This document shows positions 35,205-43,428 of a stretch of 64,000 nt of DNA, one piece after another; the stretch's first letter is position 1, and every line of letters begins with the position of its first letter. The translations under genes and the position numbers were made by a program. The notes beneath the pieces are model-generated. The model searched no databases and had not been told where the DNA came from. It saw only the letters and a program-made list of their open reading frames with translations. Location of the stretch: contig NZ_CP130319.1 of the NCBI RefSeq assembly GCF_032271945.1, forward strand, positions 389,001 to 453,000. Direction: 5' to 3'. This DNA is from Paenibacillus sp. MBLB1832. GTDB lineage: Bacteria > Bacillota > Bacilli > Paenibacillales > NBRC-103111.

Positions 35205-36353
35205 ATGAAGATTACGAAGTTGGAACTATTTAAGGTGCCGCCACGTTGGTTATTTCTGAAAATCGAAACGAATGAAGGTATCACTGGATGGGGTGAGCCT
35301 ATCGTTGAAGGCAAGGCCGATACGGTCGCAGCGGCTGTAACGGAGATGAGCGAGTATCTCATCGGCAAGGACCCGATGCGAATTGAAGATATCTTTCAAG
35401 TGCTGTATCGCGGCGGTTTTTATCGGGGAGGTCCCATTCTGACGAGTGCGATATCGGGGATTGAGCAGGCGCTCTGGGATATCAAAGGAAAGTTCTACCA
35501 AGCGCCAATTTATGATTTATTGGGCGGCGCATGCCGCGATAAGACGCGGGTCTACTGCTGGATCGGCGGCGATCGACCGAGCGATGTCGGGCAGGCGGCG
35601 AAGGCACAGGTTGCTGCGGGGTTCACCGCGGTGAAAATGAACGCCACGGAAGAGCTGCACTATATCGATTCGTTAAGCAAGGTGGATGAAGCGATCGCCC
35701 GCATTGCGGCTGTTCGTGAAGCGGTGGGCAAGGAGGTCGGCATCGGGATCGATTTCCACGGCCGTGTGCATAAGTCGATGGCGAAGATCATCGTTAAAGA
35801 GCTCGAGCCCTTCAGGCCGATGTTCATCGAAGAGCCTGTCCTGCCTGAAAACAATGAGGCGCTGCGCGAAATCGCCCTACATACTTCCTGCCCTATCGCA
35901 ACGGGCGAGCGCATGTACACGCGTTGGGGCTTCAAGGAACTTCTAGCCCAAGGGTACGTGGACATCATCCAGCCCGACGTTTCGCACGCAGGCGGCATCC
36001 TGGAGTCCCGCAAAATTGCCGCTATGGCCGAAGCTTACGATGTTGCACTTGCGCCGCATTGCCCGCTAGGGCCCATTGCGCTTGCCGCTTGTCTGCAGCT
36101 GGATACGTGCTCGCCGAACGCGTTTATTCAGGAGCAAAGTCTGGGTATTCACTATAATCAAGGCAGCGATCTGCTCGACTATTTGAAAAATCCTGCGGTA
36201 TTCCAATATGAGGCTGGTTATGTCGCTAATTTGACTGCGCCAGGGCTGGGCATTGAAATCAATGAAGAGAAGGTTCGCGAGATGGCAGCAATCGGCCATA
36301 ACTGGCGGAATCCTATCTGGCGCCAGGAAGATGGTACCGTCGCCGAGTGGTAA
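35205..36353 (+). CDS. dgoD: D-galactonate dehydratase (enolase superfamily)
   Basis: The protein has 382 residues. It opens [20 protein letters not shown], as in DgoD. Metal ligands are in [22 protein letters not shown] and [12 protein letters not shown], and the catalytic His is in [12 protein letters not shown]. It dehydrates D-galactonate to 2-keto-3-deoxygalactonate. GGAGGGG lies upstream of the ATG. The kinase and aldolase of the pathway are not adjacent, so it is a single-gene unit here. Related acid-sugar dehydratases have similar motifs, so the substrate is likely but not certain. Confidence 0.87.
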   Translation: MKITKLELFKVPPRWLFLKIETNEGITGWGEPIVEGKADTVAAAVTEMSEYLIGKDPMRIEDIFQVLYRGGFYRGGPILTSAISGIEQALWDIKGKFYQAPIYDLLGGACRDKTRVYCWIGGDRPSDVGQAAKAQVAAGFTAVKMNATEELHYIDSLSKVDEAIARIAAVREAVGKEVGIGIDFHGRVHKSMAKIIVKELEPFRPMFIEEPVLPENNEALREIALHTSCPIATGERMYTRWGFKELLAQGYVDIIQPDVSHAGGILESRKIAAMAEAYDVALAPHCPLGPIALAACLQLDTCSPNAFIQEQSLGIHYNQGSDLLDYLKNPAVFQYEAGYVANLTAPGLGIEINEEKVREMAAIGHNWRNPIWRQEDGTVAEW

Positions 36354-36357
36354 AAAT

Positions 36358-36403
36358 AAAGCCCCGTATCTCCTCGGCGTTCGAGGGGGCTACGGGGCTT
36401 CAT
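36358..36403 (+). terminator. Terminator of dgoD
   Basis: The outer stem is AAGCCCCGTA with TACGGGGCTT; the inner is CTCCTCG with CGAGGGG. Confidence 0.8.
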
Positions 36404-36420
36404 GTGGCTTCATAACGGAT

Positions 36421-36621
36421 TCATCGCCTGCTGCTTGTGTTCGATAAGGTAGGGAGCATCTTTAAATCCTTGACCATGGATGAATGGCAAATCGGACATA
36501 CGGGACTATCGTCGAATGAAAAATTATCTCTCATCCAGCAAGAGCACTGATCCGTGCTGCAGGTCCAGATGCTGGTTTGTTCTTCCGGTACTGGTTCCAA
36601 TGATTTTTTTGAAAAGTACAA
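36421..36621 (-). CDS. ydjO: Cold-inducible YdjO-like zinc-ribbon protein, TTG start
   Basis: The protein has 66 residues. Two Cys pairs, in WTCSTDQC and CPICHSSM, make a zinc ribbon, and the whole sequence follows YdjO of Bacillus (start MYFSKK, then WMRDNFSF). AAGGAGG lies upstream of the TTG at 36621. It is downstream of a cold-shock protein gene on the same strand, the common csp-ydjO order. Role unknown beyond cold association. Confidence 0.85.
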   Translation of the reverse strand: MYFSKKSLEPVPEEQTSIWTCSTDQCSCWMRDNFSFDDSPVCPICHSSMVKDLKMLPTLSNTSSRR

Positions 36622-36686
36622 TCGAACTCCTCCTTGTCATGATAGACTCTGACGCGCAAGCAGTTAAAGCAATATGTGATGAAGGA

Positions 36687-36887
36687 CTACAGCTTGACTA
36701 CATTTTCAGCTTGCGGTCCGCGGTTACCTTGAACAACTTCGAATTGCACTCGTTGACCCTCATCCAAGCTTTTGAAACCATCTCCCTGAATGGCGCTGAA
36801 ATGAACGAAAACGTCATTGCCGCCTTCCACTTCAATAAAACCGAATCCTTTTTCTGCGTTAAACCATTTCACCGTACCTGTTTCCAT
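36687..36887 (-). CDS. Cold-shock protein (CspA family)
   Basis: The protein has 66 residues. RNP1-type KGFGFIEV and RNP2-type VFVHFSAI motifs lie in a single cold-shock domain ([18 protein letters not shown]). It binds single-stranded RNA/DNA and acts as an RNA chaperone. The ATG at 36887 has GGAGG upstream. The region before it has a long leader of more than 100 nt, as usual for csp genes, with a TTGATA/TATCAA inverted repeat near 36982-37003. Confidence 0.95.
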   Translation of the reverse strand: METGTVKWFNAEKGFGFIEVEGGNDVFVHFSAIQGDGFKSLDEGQRVQFEVVQGNRGPQAENVVKL

Positions 36888-37032
36888 GTGTTCATAAACC
36901 TCCAACAAATAATTTGTGCCTGCGCTCCTCATCGGCTAGATGGGCTGGTTCCGAAGAGCTTGTTACTCATTAACGCAGCTTTGATAATATATCCAGTATC
37001 AAGGAAGCTTATTCCACTTTTCTGAAAAAAGT

Positions 37033-37086
37033 GAAAAACAAAAGCCCGCCTTCCTCAATCCATAAGGATCAGGGGAAGCGGGCTTG
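37033..37086 (-). terminator. Terminator of first lipoprotein gene
   Basis: AAGCCCGC, TTCC and GGAA, GGCGGGCTT pair; on the minus strand TTGTTTTT follows. Confidence 0.85.
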
Positions 37087-37104
37087 CCTTCGTATAACGC
37101 GAAA

Positions 37105-38706
37105 TTATTCGCGTGTAATCGTTACGCTGTGGGTTGCGTCATCGTAGATGACCTTGCTCCCGAGTTGTTCGGCGATAAAACGCATCGGCACGAACGTGGA
37201 GCCATTCTTGAGCATCGCAGGGCTCGACATCTCCACCACTGCCCCATTAACGCTCGCTGTGCGGCTGCCTAGTGCCATCACGATGGTCGTGTCATTTAGT
37301 GCATCCTTCACGGTAATTTCCTTGCTCGCCGCGTTCCAAGTCACTGCAGCGCCGAGGCGCTCCGAAATGAAGCGAACTGGCATCATCGCAATTTGATCCC
37401 CATTGATGAAAGGATGGGAAGCATCCAGTGGATGCAAGTCCGCGGCATTAGGGCTCAAGGTGAGATTTACCTCTTTTTTCGCGATCTTAAGATCGTGGCG
37501 AAGGAACGCATAGGCTTTGGATGTTGGAACGAAAAAGGTTAAGAACGCGCTGTCCTTGTAGGTGACTTTGTTCATATCCTGCGTGCCGCCAGCAATGTCA
37601 ATCGTATGCGCGGTAACAGGGAGATTGATATGCCAAATCTCCGACGTCATGGCAATCTGTACACCTTCGATTCCTGGACTCTTCTCATCGGTCACTGGAA
37701 TCGTGACTGCCAGATTGGCCTTGCGAATTTGTTTGGCTGAATCGATGAATAAGTCCAATTTGAGCGAGGTTTTATCACTGAACATCGCTTTCTCCATAGG
37801 GCTCGAGGCAGAGTCTTTGACTTGCTTATCCCAATCCTTCAACGTCTTGCGCAGCAGCTGCTGAAGGGTGGTGTGGATGAACTCGACAGCCAATGTTCGA
37901 TTTTCAATGTAAGGCATGATCATCTCATTATAATCCAGTCCAAAGTCAGACGCGTCCTTATCCTTGGCCGATTTGTTCATTTCCTCTTGGATAAGGGGCA
38001 GGAGCGCATCGTAGAGCTGTCCGATCAATTCTTTCATGCCTTTTTCATCGGCGAGTATGTTCGTCAGTAATGTTTTGAGAAGGCCCTGGATTTCATTTCC
38101 ATACACTTCAATGTGCGCCTTCTGCAGGCTTAATGTTTCATTATGGACGGACTCGACTACAGAGGAAACAGAGATATGATCCGGATTTGGTGCATTATGC
38201 AGGAAAAATTTCATAATCGATGGTATCAATTCCTCTATTTTCTGCACAAGAAGCTGTTGATTATCCGTAGCAGGAACGGATGCAGCCATAGGCAGCTTGG
38301 CGGATGCAGTTCCCAGATCAAACAGGATTGGCTTCTTCGCGCCTTCAATTCCAATCACTACTTTAGAATCATTGACCGCGAGCCTGAAAGGAATACTTCC
38401 TTTGTCGTAGGAGATGGCCCCATCAACAGAGAGGTGCTGCTTATCTTGCATGATGATGCTGGTGAGATCAATTTTCAAGTTCTTCAGAAGGGCAATCATT
38501 TGTTTATCTTCGTTGCTTAACTTGTCGGTATTGCTGGTAAGAACATCCATCTTGAGAGAAGCACTGGCTTCGGCAGATTGGAGGGAGGCACTATTCAGGA
38601 GCGCCTGCTCGATGTCTAACCCCTGAATCGTCTGGCAACCTGTTAACGTAAGCAGCATGATCACAAGCCATGTGGAGATTAAGCCTAGTAGCGTCTTTCT
38701 TTGCAT
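37105..38706 (-). CDS. Lipoprotein with C-terminal copper-amine-oxidase-N domain, paralogue 1
   Basis: The protein has 533 residues. The lipobox is LLTLTGC at about residues 18-24, so the mature protein is lipid-anchored outside the membrane. The central 330 residues are helical and of unknown fold. The last 120 residues are a copper-amine-oxidase-N (PF07833-like) domain: MMPVRFISERLGAAVTW and FVPMRFIAEQLGSKVIY repeats. Despite the family name no copper site is visible. It is a clear paralogue of the gene at 39552-41108; the pair arose by tandem duplication. Function unknown; probably envelope-associated. Confidence 0.85.
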   Translation of the reverse strand: MQRKTLLGLISTWLVIMLLTLTGCQTIQGLDIEQALLNSASLQSAEASASLKMDVLTSNTDKLSNEDKQMIALLKNLKIDLTSIIMQDKQHLSVDGAISYDKGSIPFRLAVNDSKVVIGIEGAKKPILFDLGTASAKLPMAASVPATDNQQLLVQKIEELIPSIMKFFLHNAPNPDHISVSSVVESVHNETLSLQKAHIEVYGNEIQGLLKTLLTNILADEKGMKELIGQLYDALLPLIQEEMNKSAKDKDASDFGLDYNEMIMPYIENRTLAVEFIHTTLQQLLRKTLKDWDKQVKDSASSPMEKAMFSDKTSLKLDLFIDSAKQIRKANLAVTIPVTDEKSPGIEGVQIAMTSEIWHINLPVTAHTIDIAGGTQDMNKVTYKDSAFLTFFVPTSKAYAFLRHDLKIAKKEVNLTLSPNAADLHPLDASHPFINGDQIAMMPVRFISERLGAAVTWNAASKEITVKDALNDTTIVMALGSRTASVNGAVVEMSSPAMLKNGSTFVPMRFIAEQLGSKVIYDDATHSVTITRE

Positions 38707-38823
38707 CAATGAATCTACTCCTTATCCTTGTATGTATTTGGCAAATAATAGAAGCGATAGATTATACGCAGGAAAAAAGGAAAAGATGCGCTTTCGCAAG
38801 AAAAATCTTACATTTCAGTCAAA

Positions 38824-38870
38824 ATAAAAGCCCGCCCTCTGGTTCTGTGAACCTGGAGGAGCGAGCTTAG
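38824..38870 (-). terminator. Terminator of the GHH-repeat gene
   Basis: AAGCCCGCCCTC, TGGTTC and GAACCTGGAGGAGCGAGCTT pair imperfectly; on the minus strand CTTTTATTTTG follows. Confidence 0.8.
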
Positions 38871-38873
38871 TAG

Positions 38874-39422
38874 TTAAGCAAGCAGCAGAATAACCAATAA
38901 TTCGAAAAGGACAAGCGTCATAATTTGGTTATATTGCGCTGGTGTATAGATTGGTCTTTGTAAGCCGGGCTGGCCATAAGGATCCGTGTGAAGATAGATA
39001 TGACGCCCATCTGCGTTGAGCAGGACCCCTTCGTGCGTATGACCATCGATCGTCGTGACACGAATTCGGCGGCCAATGTGCGGTTGAATCGCTTGCAGGA
39101 CGCCATCTCGTTTTTGTTTCATCGTGTGCTGCCAGTTAGGCTGCGCTTGATAAAGAAGATGCGGCTGCACATGGTGCCCGTGGTGCCCATGGTGTCCATG
39201 GTGTCCATGGTGTCCATGATGCCCGTGGTGTCCATGGTGTCCATGGTGCCCGTGATGCCCATGGTGTCCATCATGGTGTCCGTGATGCCCATGGTGTCCA
39301 TCATGGTGCCCGTGATGTCCATGGTGTCCATCATGATGCCCATGATGCCCGTGATGCCCATGATGCCCGTGATGGCCATCGTGTCCATGCTGATCTTTTT
39401 TTACTTGCTGCGGTTGAAGCAT
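38874..39422 (-). CDS. Histidine-rich (Gly-His-His)n repeat protein
   Basis: The protein has 182 residues. After a short MLQPQQVKKDQ, residues 12-85 are about 22 Gly-His-His triplets broken into blocks of 5, 3, 3 and 11 by single Asp residues. Then follows a compact domain of about 60 residues (GRRIRVTTIDGHTHEGVLLN, ADGRHIYLHTD) that looks like a small beta-barrel, perhaps LSm-like. The C-terminus is hydrophobic (LVLFELLVILLLA). There is no signal peptide. A metal-binding role (Ni, Zn, Cu, Co) is suggested by composition only. Possibly a spore-coat or surface protein. It lies between two paralogous lipoproteins. Confidence 0.75.
   Translation of the reverse strand: MLQPQQVKKDQHGHDGHHGHHGHHGHHGHHDGHHGHHGHHDGHHGHHGHHDGHHGHHGHHGHHGHHGHHGHHGHHGHHGHHGHHVQPHLLYQAQPNWQHTMKQKRDGVLQAIQPHIGRRIRVTTIDGHTHEGVLLNADGRHIYLHTDPYGQPGLQRPIYTPAQYNQIMTLVLFELLVILLLA
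39171..39388. repeat. 9-bp tandem repeat array (Gly-His-His codons)
   Basis: About two dozen copies of a 9-nt unit such as ATGGTGTCC, with ATGATGCCC and GTGGTGCCC variants, read as GHH on the minus strand. The array is prone to slip in length. Confidence 0.85.
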
Positions 39423-39551
39423 ATCACTTCACTCCTTCTCGTACGACTGCGCTGTGCAGTCTGTAGGCTTCAGGCCTAGTTTCCATACTAGACTATTCAG
39501 CCGTGCGAAAAGGGTGCTTGCCTATGAATGGATCTTCAAAAAGTCGACTAT

Positions 39552-41108
39552 TTAGTCGCGGTGAATCGTAACCACACGTGTGCTATCGTTGAAAGAAACG
39601 ACGCAGCCAAGTGTTTCCGCAATGAAACGAATCGGCACAAACGTGGAGTTATTTGACAGAGTTGCTGCGCTTTCCAACTCAGGAACCGCGGAGCCGTTCA
39701 CCGTAGCATGCGTGCTGTCTAGTGTTAACAGAATCGTTCTGCCTGTTAAATAGTCCGTAATCGTGACTTGTCGCAGATCGCCGTTCCAGCCAACCTCAGC
39801 GCCAAGAGTCTCGGAAACGAAACGAACCGGCACCATGGTTTTACCATTCCCATCGATGAAAGGTTGTGGAACGTCAGCGTCCCCGCCAGAACCATCCGTT
39901 TTCATGTTGATATCTTTCTTCGTGACTCTCAAATCGTTTTTGAGCATGCCATAGAACGTGGACTGCTTATCGAGATTAGCTAGTAATTTGAACGTGGACG
40001 TTGCATTCAGCCCGAGCTGCAGTGCCCCTGTCGTGTCGATCGTGCTAGCCGTAACAGGTTTGTTCAAATTCCAAGTTTCACTTGTCAGTGTAAGTTTAAC
40101 TGCTGAAACGCCTGTTTTCGTATCGGAAAGAGGCAGGTTGACAGCCAAGCTTTGCTTGCGTACTTGTTTGTCTCCATCCGTGTAAATGTCCGCTTGCAGG
40201 GAAGCGTTGGAACTGAACAAGTCCTTCGTCGGCAGCAGGACGCCCTCCGAGGATCCGCCGCCAGTAAGCGTTGTAGTCAGGGATTCCGCCAGGTCCGCAA
40301 GGTAATCGTGAATCGGGGAGTAGACCAGGCCTAGGGTAACATCTTTATTCGTCAGTAATTGCAACGTAATACTTGAATCCCCGCCTGCGATTTGCTCTTT
40401 AATGACGGGCTCCAGAGCATCGTACAATTGGCCCAGGACTTCTTTTAAGCCAGCTTCATCAGCGACAACGTTCGCGAGAAGCTTTTGCAATAGGGAAGCG
40501 AGCTCACTGCCGCTAAATGCTAGATGTGCTTTTTGTAAGGAAAGGGATTCGCCATTCACGCTATCCGTAACAGGCGTAACCGTTAGATGAGCTGGGTCTG
40601 GTGCATTACCTAAAATAAGACCGATAAGCGATGGTTTAATTTCTAAAAGTTTATTTCCAAACTGTTCTTTCAAAGCTTTCGGCAGCAGATTCAGGAATGA
40701 AATATTCGCGCCGCCAAGCAAATCAATCACAATCGGTTTTTTCGCGCCTTCTATGCTAAGCGCAATCTTCGTGCCTTCTGTTGCGACTTTGAAAGGGATT
40801 TTCCCTTTGCTGTAAATGATCGTGCCATCCGCAGAGAGGCGCTGACTGTCTTGTGTCTTCACAGCAAGTTCGATTTTCACATTTTGCAGCGCGACAAGTG
40901 CTGCTTTCTCTTCCGCAGTCAATTTGGACGTATCACCAGATACGAATTCTAGTTGAACTGTGCTTTTCGATTCGGAGGATTTTACGCTCCAGTCGTTTTG
41001 AATGGCTTTTGCCAGGTTCAAACCTTCCACTGACTGACAACCTGTTAGCGTCAAGAGCATGATCACGAGCGCTGTCGAGATGAGCCAAGTCCATTTTTTT
41101 GTGTTCAT
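39552..41108 (-). CDS. Lipoprotein with C-terminal copper-amine-oxidase-N domain, paralogue 2
   Basis: The protein has 518 residues. The lipobox is LLTLTGC and the next residues QSVEGLNLAKA mirror QTIQGLDIEQA of paralogue 1. Shared landmarks include SIPFR/KIPFK, GIEGAKKPI/SIEGAKKPI, NAPDPAHLTV and a C-terminal copper-amine-oxidase-N pair (MVPVRFVSETLGAEVGW, FVPIRFIAETLGCVVSF). It is the tandem duplicate of 37105-38706. Lipid-anchored on the cell surface by prediction; function unknown. Confidence 0.85.
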   Translation of the reverse strand: MNTKKWTWLISTALVIMLLTLTGCQSVEGLNLAKAIQNDWSVKSSESKSTVQLEFVSGDTSKLTAEEKAALVALQNVKIELAVKTQDSQRLSADGTIIYSKGKIPFKVATEGTKIALSIEGAKKPIVIDLLGGANISFLNLLPKALKEQFGNKLLEIKPSLIGLILGNAPDPAHLTVTPVTDSVNGESLSLQKAHLAFSGSELASLLQKLLANVVADEAGLKEVLGQLYDALEPVIKEQIAGGDSSITLQLLTNKDVTLGLVYSPIHDYLADLAESLTTTLTGGGSSEGVLLPTKDLFSSNASLQADIYTDGDKQVRKQSLAVNLPLSDTKTGVSAVKLTLTSETWNLNKPVTASTIDTTGALQLGLNATSTFKLLANLDKQSTFYGMLKNDLRVTKKDINMKTDGSGGDADVPQPFIDGNGKTMVPVRFVSETLGAEVGWNGDLRQVTITDYLTGRTILLTLDSTHATVNGSAVPELESAATLSNNSTFVPIRFIAETLGCVVSFNDSTRVVTIHRD

Positions 41109-41216
41109 GGGATAATCTACTCCTTCGATTTAATAGAATTAACGATAAGTCATCGAAAGATTATACGCAAGTGAAAGTAGAAGGATGCGGAGGAGGCTCC
41201 TAAAATTTCTAAAACG

Positions 41217-41241
41217 AAACCTTTTATTCCCAATTTCGTCT
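41217..41241 (+). promoter_or_regulatory. ECF-type (SigW-like) promoter of the flotillin operon
   Basis: GAAAC (41217-41221), 16 nt, CGTC (41238-41241) then TATA. This fits the SigW pattern (GAAAC-N16-CGT). The flotillin operon is SigW-dependent in Bacillus subtilis. Confidence 0.72.
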
Positions 41242-41266
41242 ATAAGTACGTGGGAGGTAAAAACCG

Positions 41267-41809
41267 ATGATGACAGTGTTCGTTGTTTGCTTTTTTGTAG
41301 GTCTCGCACTGACGTTGCTGATCGCGTTTTTCGGCGTGGACAGCTTAGAACTGCATGGTGATGCAGGCGGTGCGCACGGTCATGGGCATGGACATGGCGG
41401 GCCCTCGATGTTCAATACGTCTTCGCTGCTGGCGGGGTTGACCGTATTCGGCGGTGTGGGCTATGTGCTGAACAAGGTGGGCATGACGAGCGGGCTGCTC
41501 ATTCTGTTGGTCGCCATTGCGGCGGGACTTGGCATGGCCTGGCTGTTTTTCCTGCTGTATGCGAAGGTGATTTACAAACATGATGACAGTATGAAAGCGA
41601 GCGATTTCGAGCTGAGCGGTCAGCTAGGGAAGCTTACAGTGCCGATTGTCGGCGATGGGATGGGGGAAATGGTGTACGTGCTGCAGGGCACGAAGAGATC
41701 GATTAGTGTTCGATCCGAGAACGGTGAGTCTATGGCCAAAGGGACGAAGGTTGTTATTTTGAATATGAGCAAGGGTGTAGCAACAGTAACAGAGTTTAAT
41801 GAATATTAG
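41267..41809 (+). CDS. NfeD-like membrane protein (YuaF type)
   Basis: The protein has 180 residues. The first helix is FVVCFFVGLALTLLIAFFG; a His/Gly-rich luminal-side loop follows (GGAHGHGHGHGG), then two helices (LLAGLTVFGGVGYVL, SGLLILLVAIAAGLGMAWLF). The C-terminal OB-like domain reads GQLGKLTVPIVGDGMGEM. This is the YuaF/NfeD partner encoded next to flotillin. GGGAGGT lies before the ATG. It ends 14 nt before floT, so the two are cotranscribed and probably form a membrane-organising pair. Confidence 0.88.
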   Translation: MMTVFVVCFFVGLALTLLIAFFGVDSLELHGDAGGAHGHGHGHGGPSMFNTSSLLAGLTVFGGVGYVLNKVGMTSGLLILLVAIAAGLGMAWLFFLLYAKVIYKHDDSMKASDFELSGQLGKLTVPIVGDGMGEMVYVLQGTKRSISVRSENGESMAKGTKVVILNMSKGVATVTEFNEY

Positions 41810-41823
41810 GAGGTCATACAGCG

Positions 41824-43269
41824 ATGGTTTTGAACGTGCTTGTGATGATTGCAGCTATTGTGGTTGTCGTCTTTATCTTACTGTTATCGATTGTGAAAGC
41901 GTACAAGAAAGTGCCGCCGAATGAAGCGATGATTGTGTATGGATTAGGTGGCAAAAGGGTGGTGCAAGGCGGCGGATCGTTCGTGATCCCCGGCTTTCAG
42001 AGTTACAAAACAATCTCTATGATGCTCATGAGCTTTGATGTGAAGCCCGAGCAGCCGATGTTCTCACAGCAGGGAATTCGTCTCAAAATAGAAGCTGTCG
42101 CTCAGATCAAAATCCAAAGTGATCCCATCGCGATCGCGACCGCTTCCGAGCAATTCCTCGACCATACGATGGCTGAGCGGGAAACGATGATTTTGCATTC
42201 GGTCGAGGGGCATTTGCGTGGATTAGTCGGCCAACTGCCCGTGGAGTCGATTCTGAAGAATCCGGATGAGCTCAATAGCAAGATGAGGGAAACGTGTTCC
42301 GAGGATTTGGATAAAATGGGGCTGAACCTCATCTCCTTCGTGCTGAAGCGAGTGGCGGACGATCAGGGCTACATCGAGAACCTCGGCGTTCCCGAGGTGG
42401 AGCGAATTCGCAAAAGCGCCTCCATTGCCAAGGCGGAAGTCGAGCGGGATATTCAGATTCGCCAAGCGGATACGGAGAAGGAAGCGGCGATTCGCAAGGC
42501 GGAAGCGCATCAATTAAAGATTGAGGCGGAGAGCGCCGCATCCGCGAAGGAAGCGCAGTACCGCAAGGAGCTCAGCATGAAGGAAGCGGAGTTCAAGCAG
42601 GAGACGACGAGTCGTCAGGCGGAAGCGGATTTGGCCTATGAATTGAAGCAAAAGCAAATTCAGCAATCGCTCGTGACGGAGGAGGTACGGATTCGTCAAA
42701 TGGAAGCCGAGGCGAACAAAACCGTTCGCCAAATCGAGGTCGAGCTCAAGCAGAAGGAGCTTGAGGCGTCGGTCATTAAGCCAGCGGAAGCGGATAAGCT
42801 GGCGGCGATTATGCGCGCCGAGGTGAACAAGCAGCGGCAAATTCTTGAAGCCGAGGCGGAAGCGGAGTCGACGAGGAAGCGCGGGGAAGCGACGGCCGAA
42901 GCGGAGCTCGCCAAAGGAAAGGCGAACGCGGAAGTCGTGCGCCTGGCAGGTCTTGCAGAAGCGGAGGCGCTGGAGAAGAAAGCTGAAGCCTACAAGCAGT
43001 ACACGCAGGCTGCGGTAACGGTGGAGATCCTTCGCATCTTGCCGGAGCTGGCGGAGAAAATTGCGGCACCGCTGAGCAATGTCGACAAAATCACCGTCAT
43101 CTCGCAGGACGGCACGTCCTCAGGCGTCAATCGGATTACGGGCGATATCGCCAAAATGATCGCGCAGGTGCCTGAAATTACGCAGACTCTGACAGGCAAA
43201 AGTGTCACTGATCTCGCTCGCGCGTTCCTTGGGTCTGATGTGGAACCGAAGGTGAACAGCGGGGAGTAG
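41824..43269 (+). CDS. floT: Flotillin
   Basis: The protein has 481 residues. A membrane hairpin (VLVMIAAIVVVVFILLLSIV) opens the protein, then an SPFH domain with PPNEAMIVYGLGGKRVVQGG, then a long coiled coil of Glu-Ala repeats (RQAEADLAYELKQKQIQQ, EAEAESTRKRGEATAEAEL), and a C-terminal LTGKSVTDLARAF segment. It scaffolds functional membrane microdomains. Transcribed after the NfeD-like gene from an ECF-type promoter. Confidence 0.95.
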   Translation: MVLNVLVMIAAIVVVVFILLLSIVKAYKKVPPNEAMIVYGLGGKRVVQGGGSFVIPGFQSYKTISMMLMSFDVKPEQPMFSQQGIRLKIEAVAQIKIQSDPIAIATASEQFLDHTMAERETMILHSVEGHLRGLVGQLPVESILKNPDELNSKMRETCSEDLDKMGLNLISFVLKRVADDQGYIENLGVPEVERIRKSASIAKAEVERDIQIRQADTEKEAAIRKAEAHQLKIEAESAASAKEAQYRKELSMKEAEFKQETTSRQAEADLAYELKQKQIQQSLVTEEVRIRQMEAEANKTVRQIEVELKQKELEASVIKPAEADKLAAIMRAEVNKQRQILEAEAEAESTRKRGEATAEAELAKGKANAEVVRLAGLAEAEALEKKAEAYKQYTQAAVTVEILRILPELAEKIAAPLSNVDKITVISQDGTSSGVNRITGDIAKMIAQVPEITQTLTGKSVTDLARAFLGSDVEPKVNSGE

Positions 43270-43288
43270 CGCTGCTTGTTTTTCGAAC

Positions 43289-43335
43289 AAAAGAGCTATC
43301 TGGAGTAGTGGACTACTTTGGGATAGCTCTTTTTG
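43289..43335 (+). terminator. Terminator of the flotillin operon
   Basis: AAAGAGCTATC, AGTAGT, ACTACT, GATAGCTCTTTTT. Confidence 0.9.
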
Positions 43336-43428
43336 CGTATCAATAATTCAGCGTAATTTGTCAGATTAGGGTACAATTAAAGAAAGATTAATAGAACAGA
43401 GATTAGTTAACTAGAGACGGGGTGAACG

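Noticed and set aside
39171-39388. CRISPR or non-coding minisatellite
   Set aside because: A 9-bp unit read in frame as Gly-His-His inside a gene with a terminator and intact flanks; it is coding.
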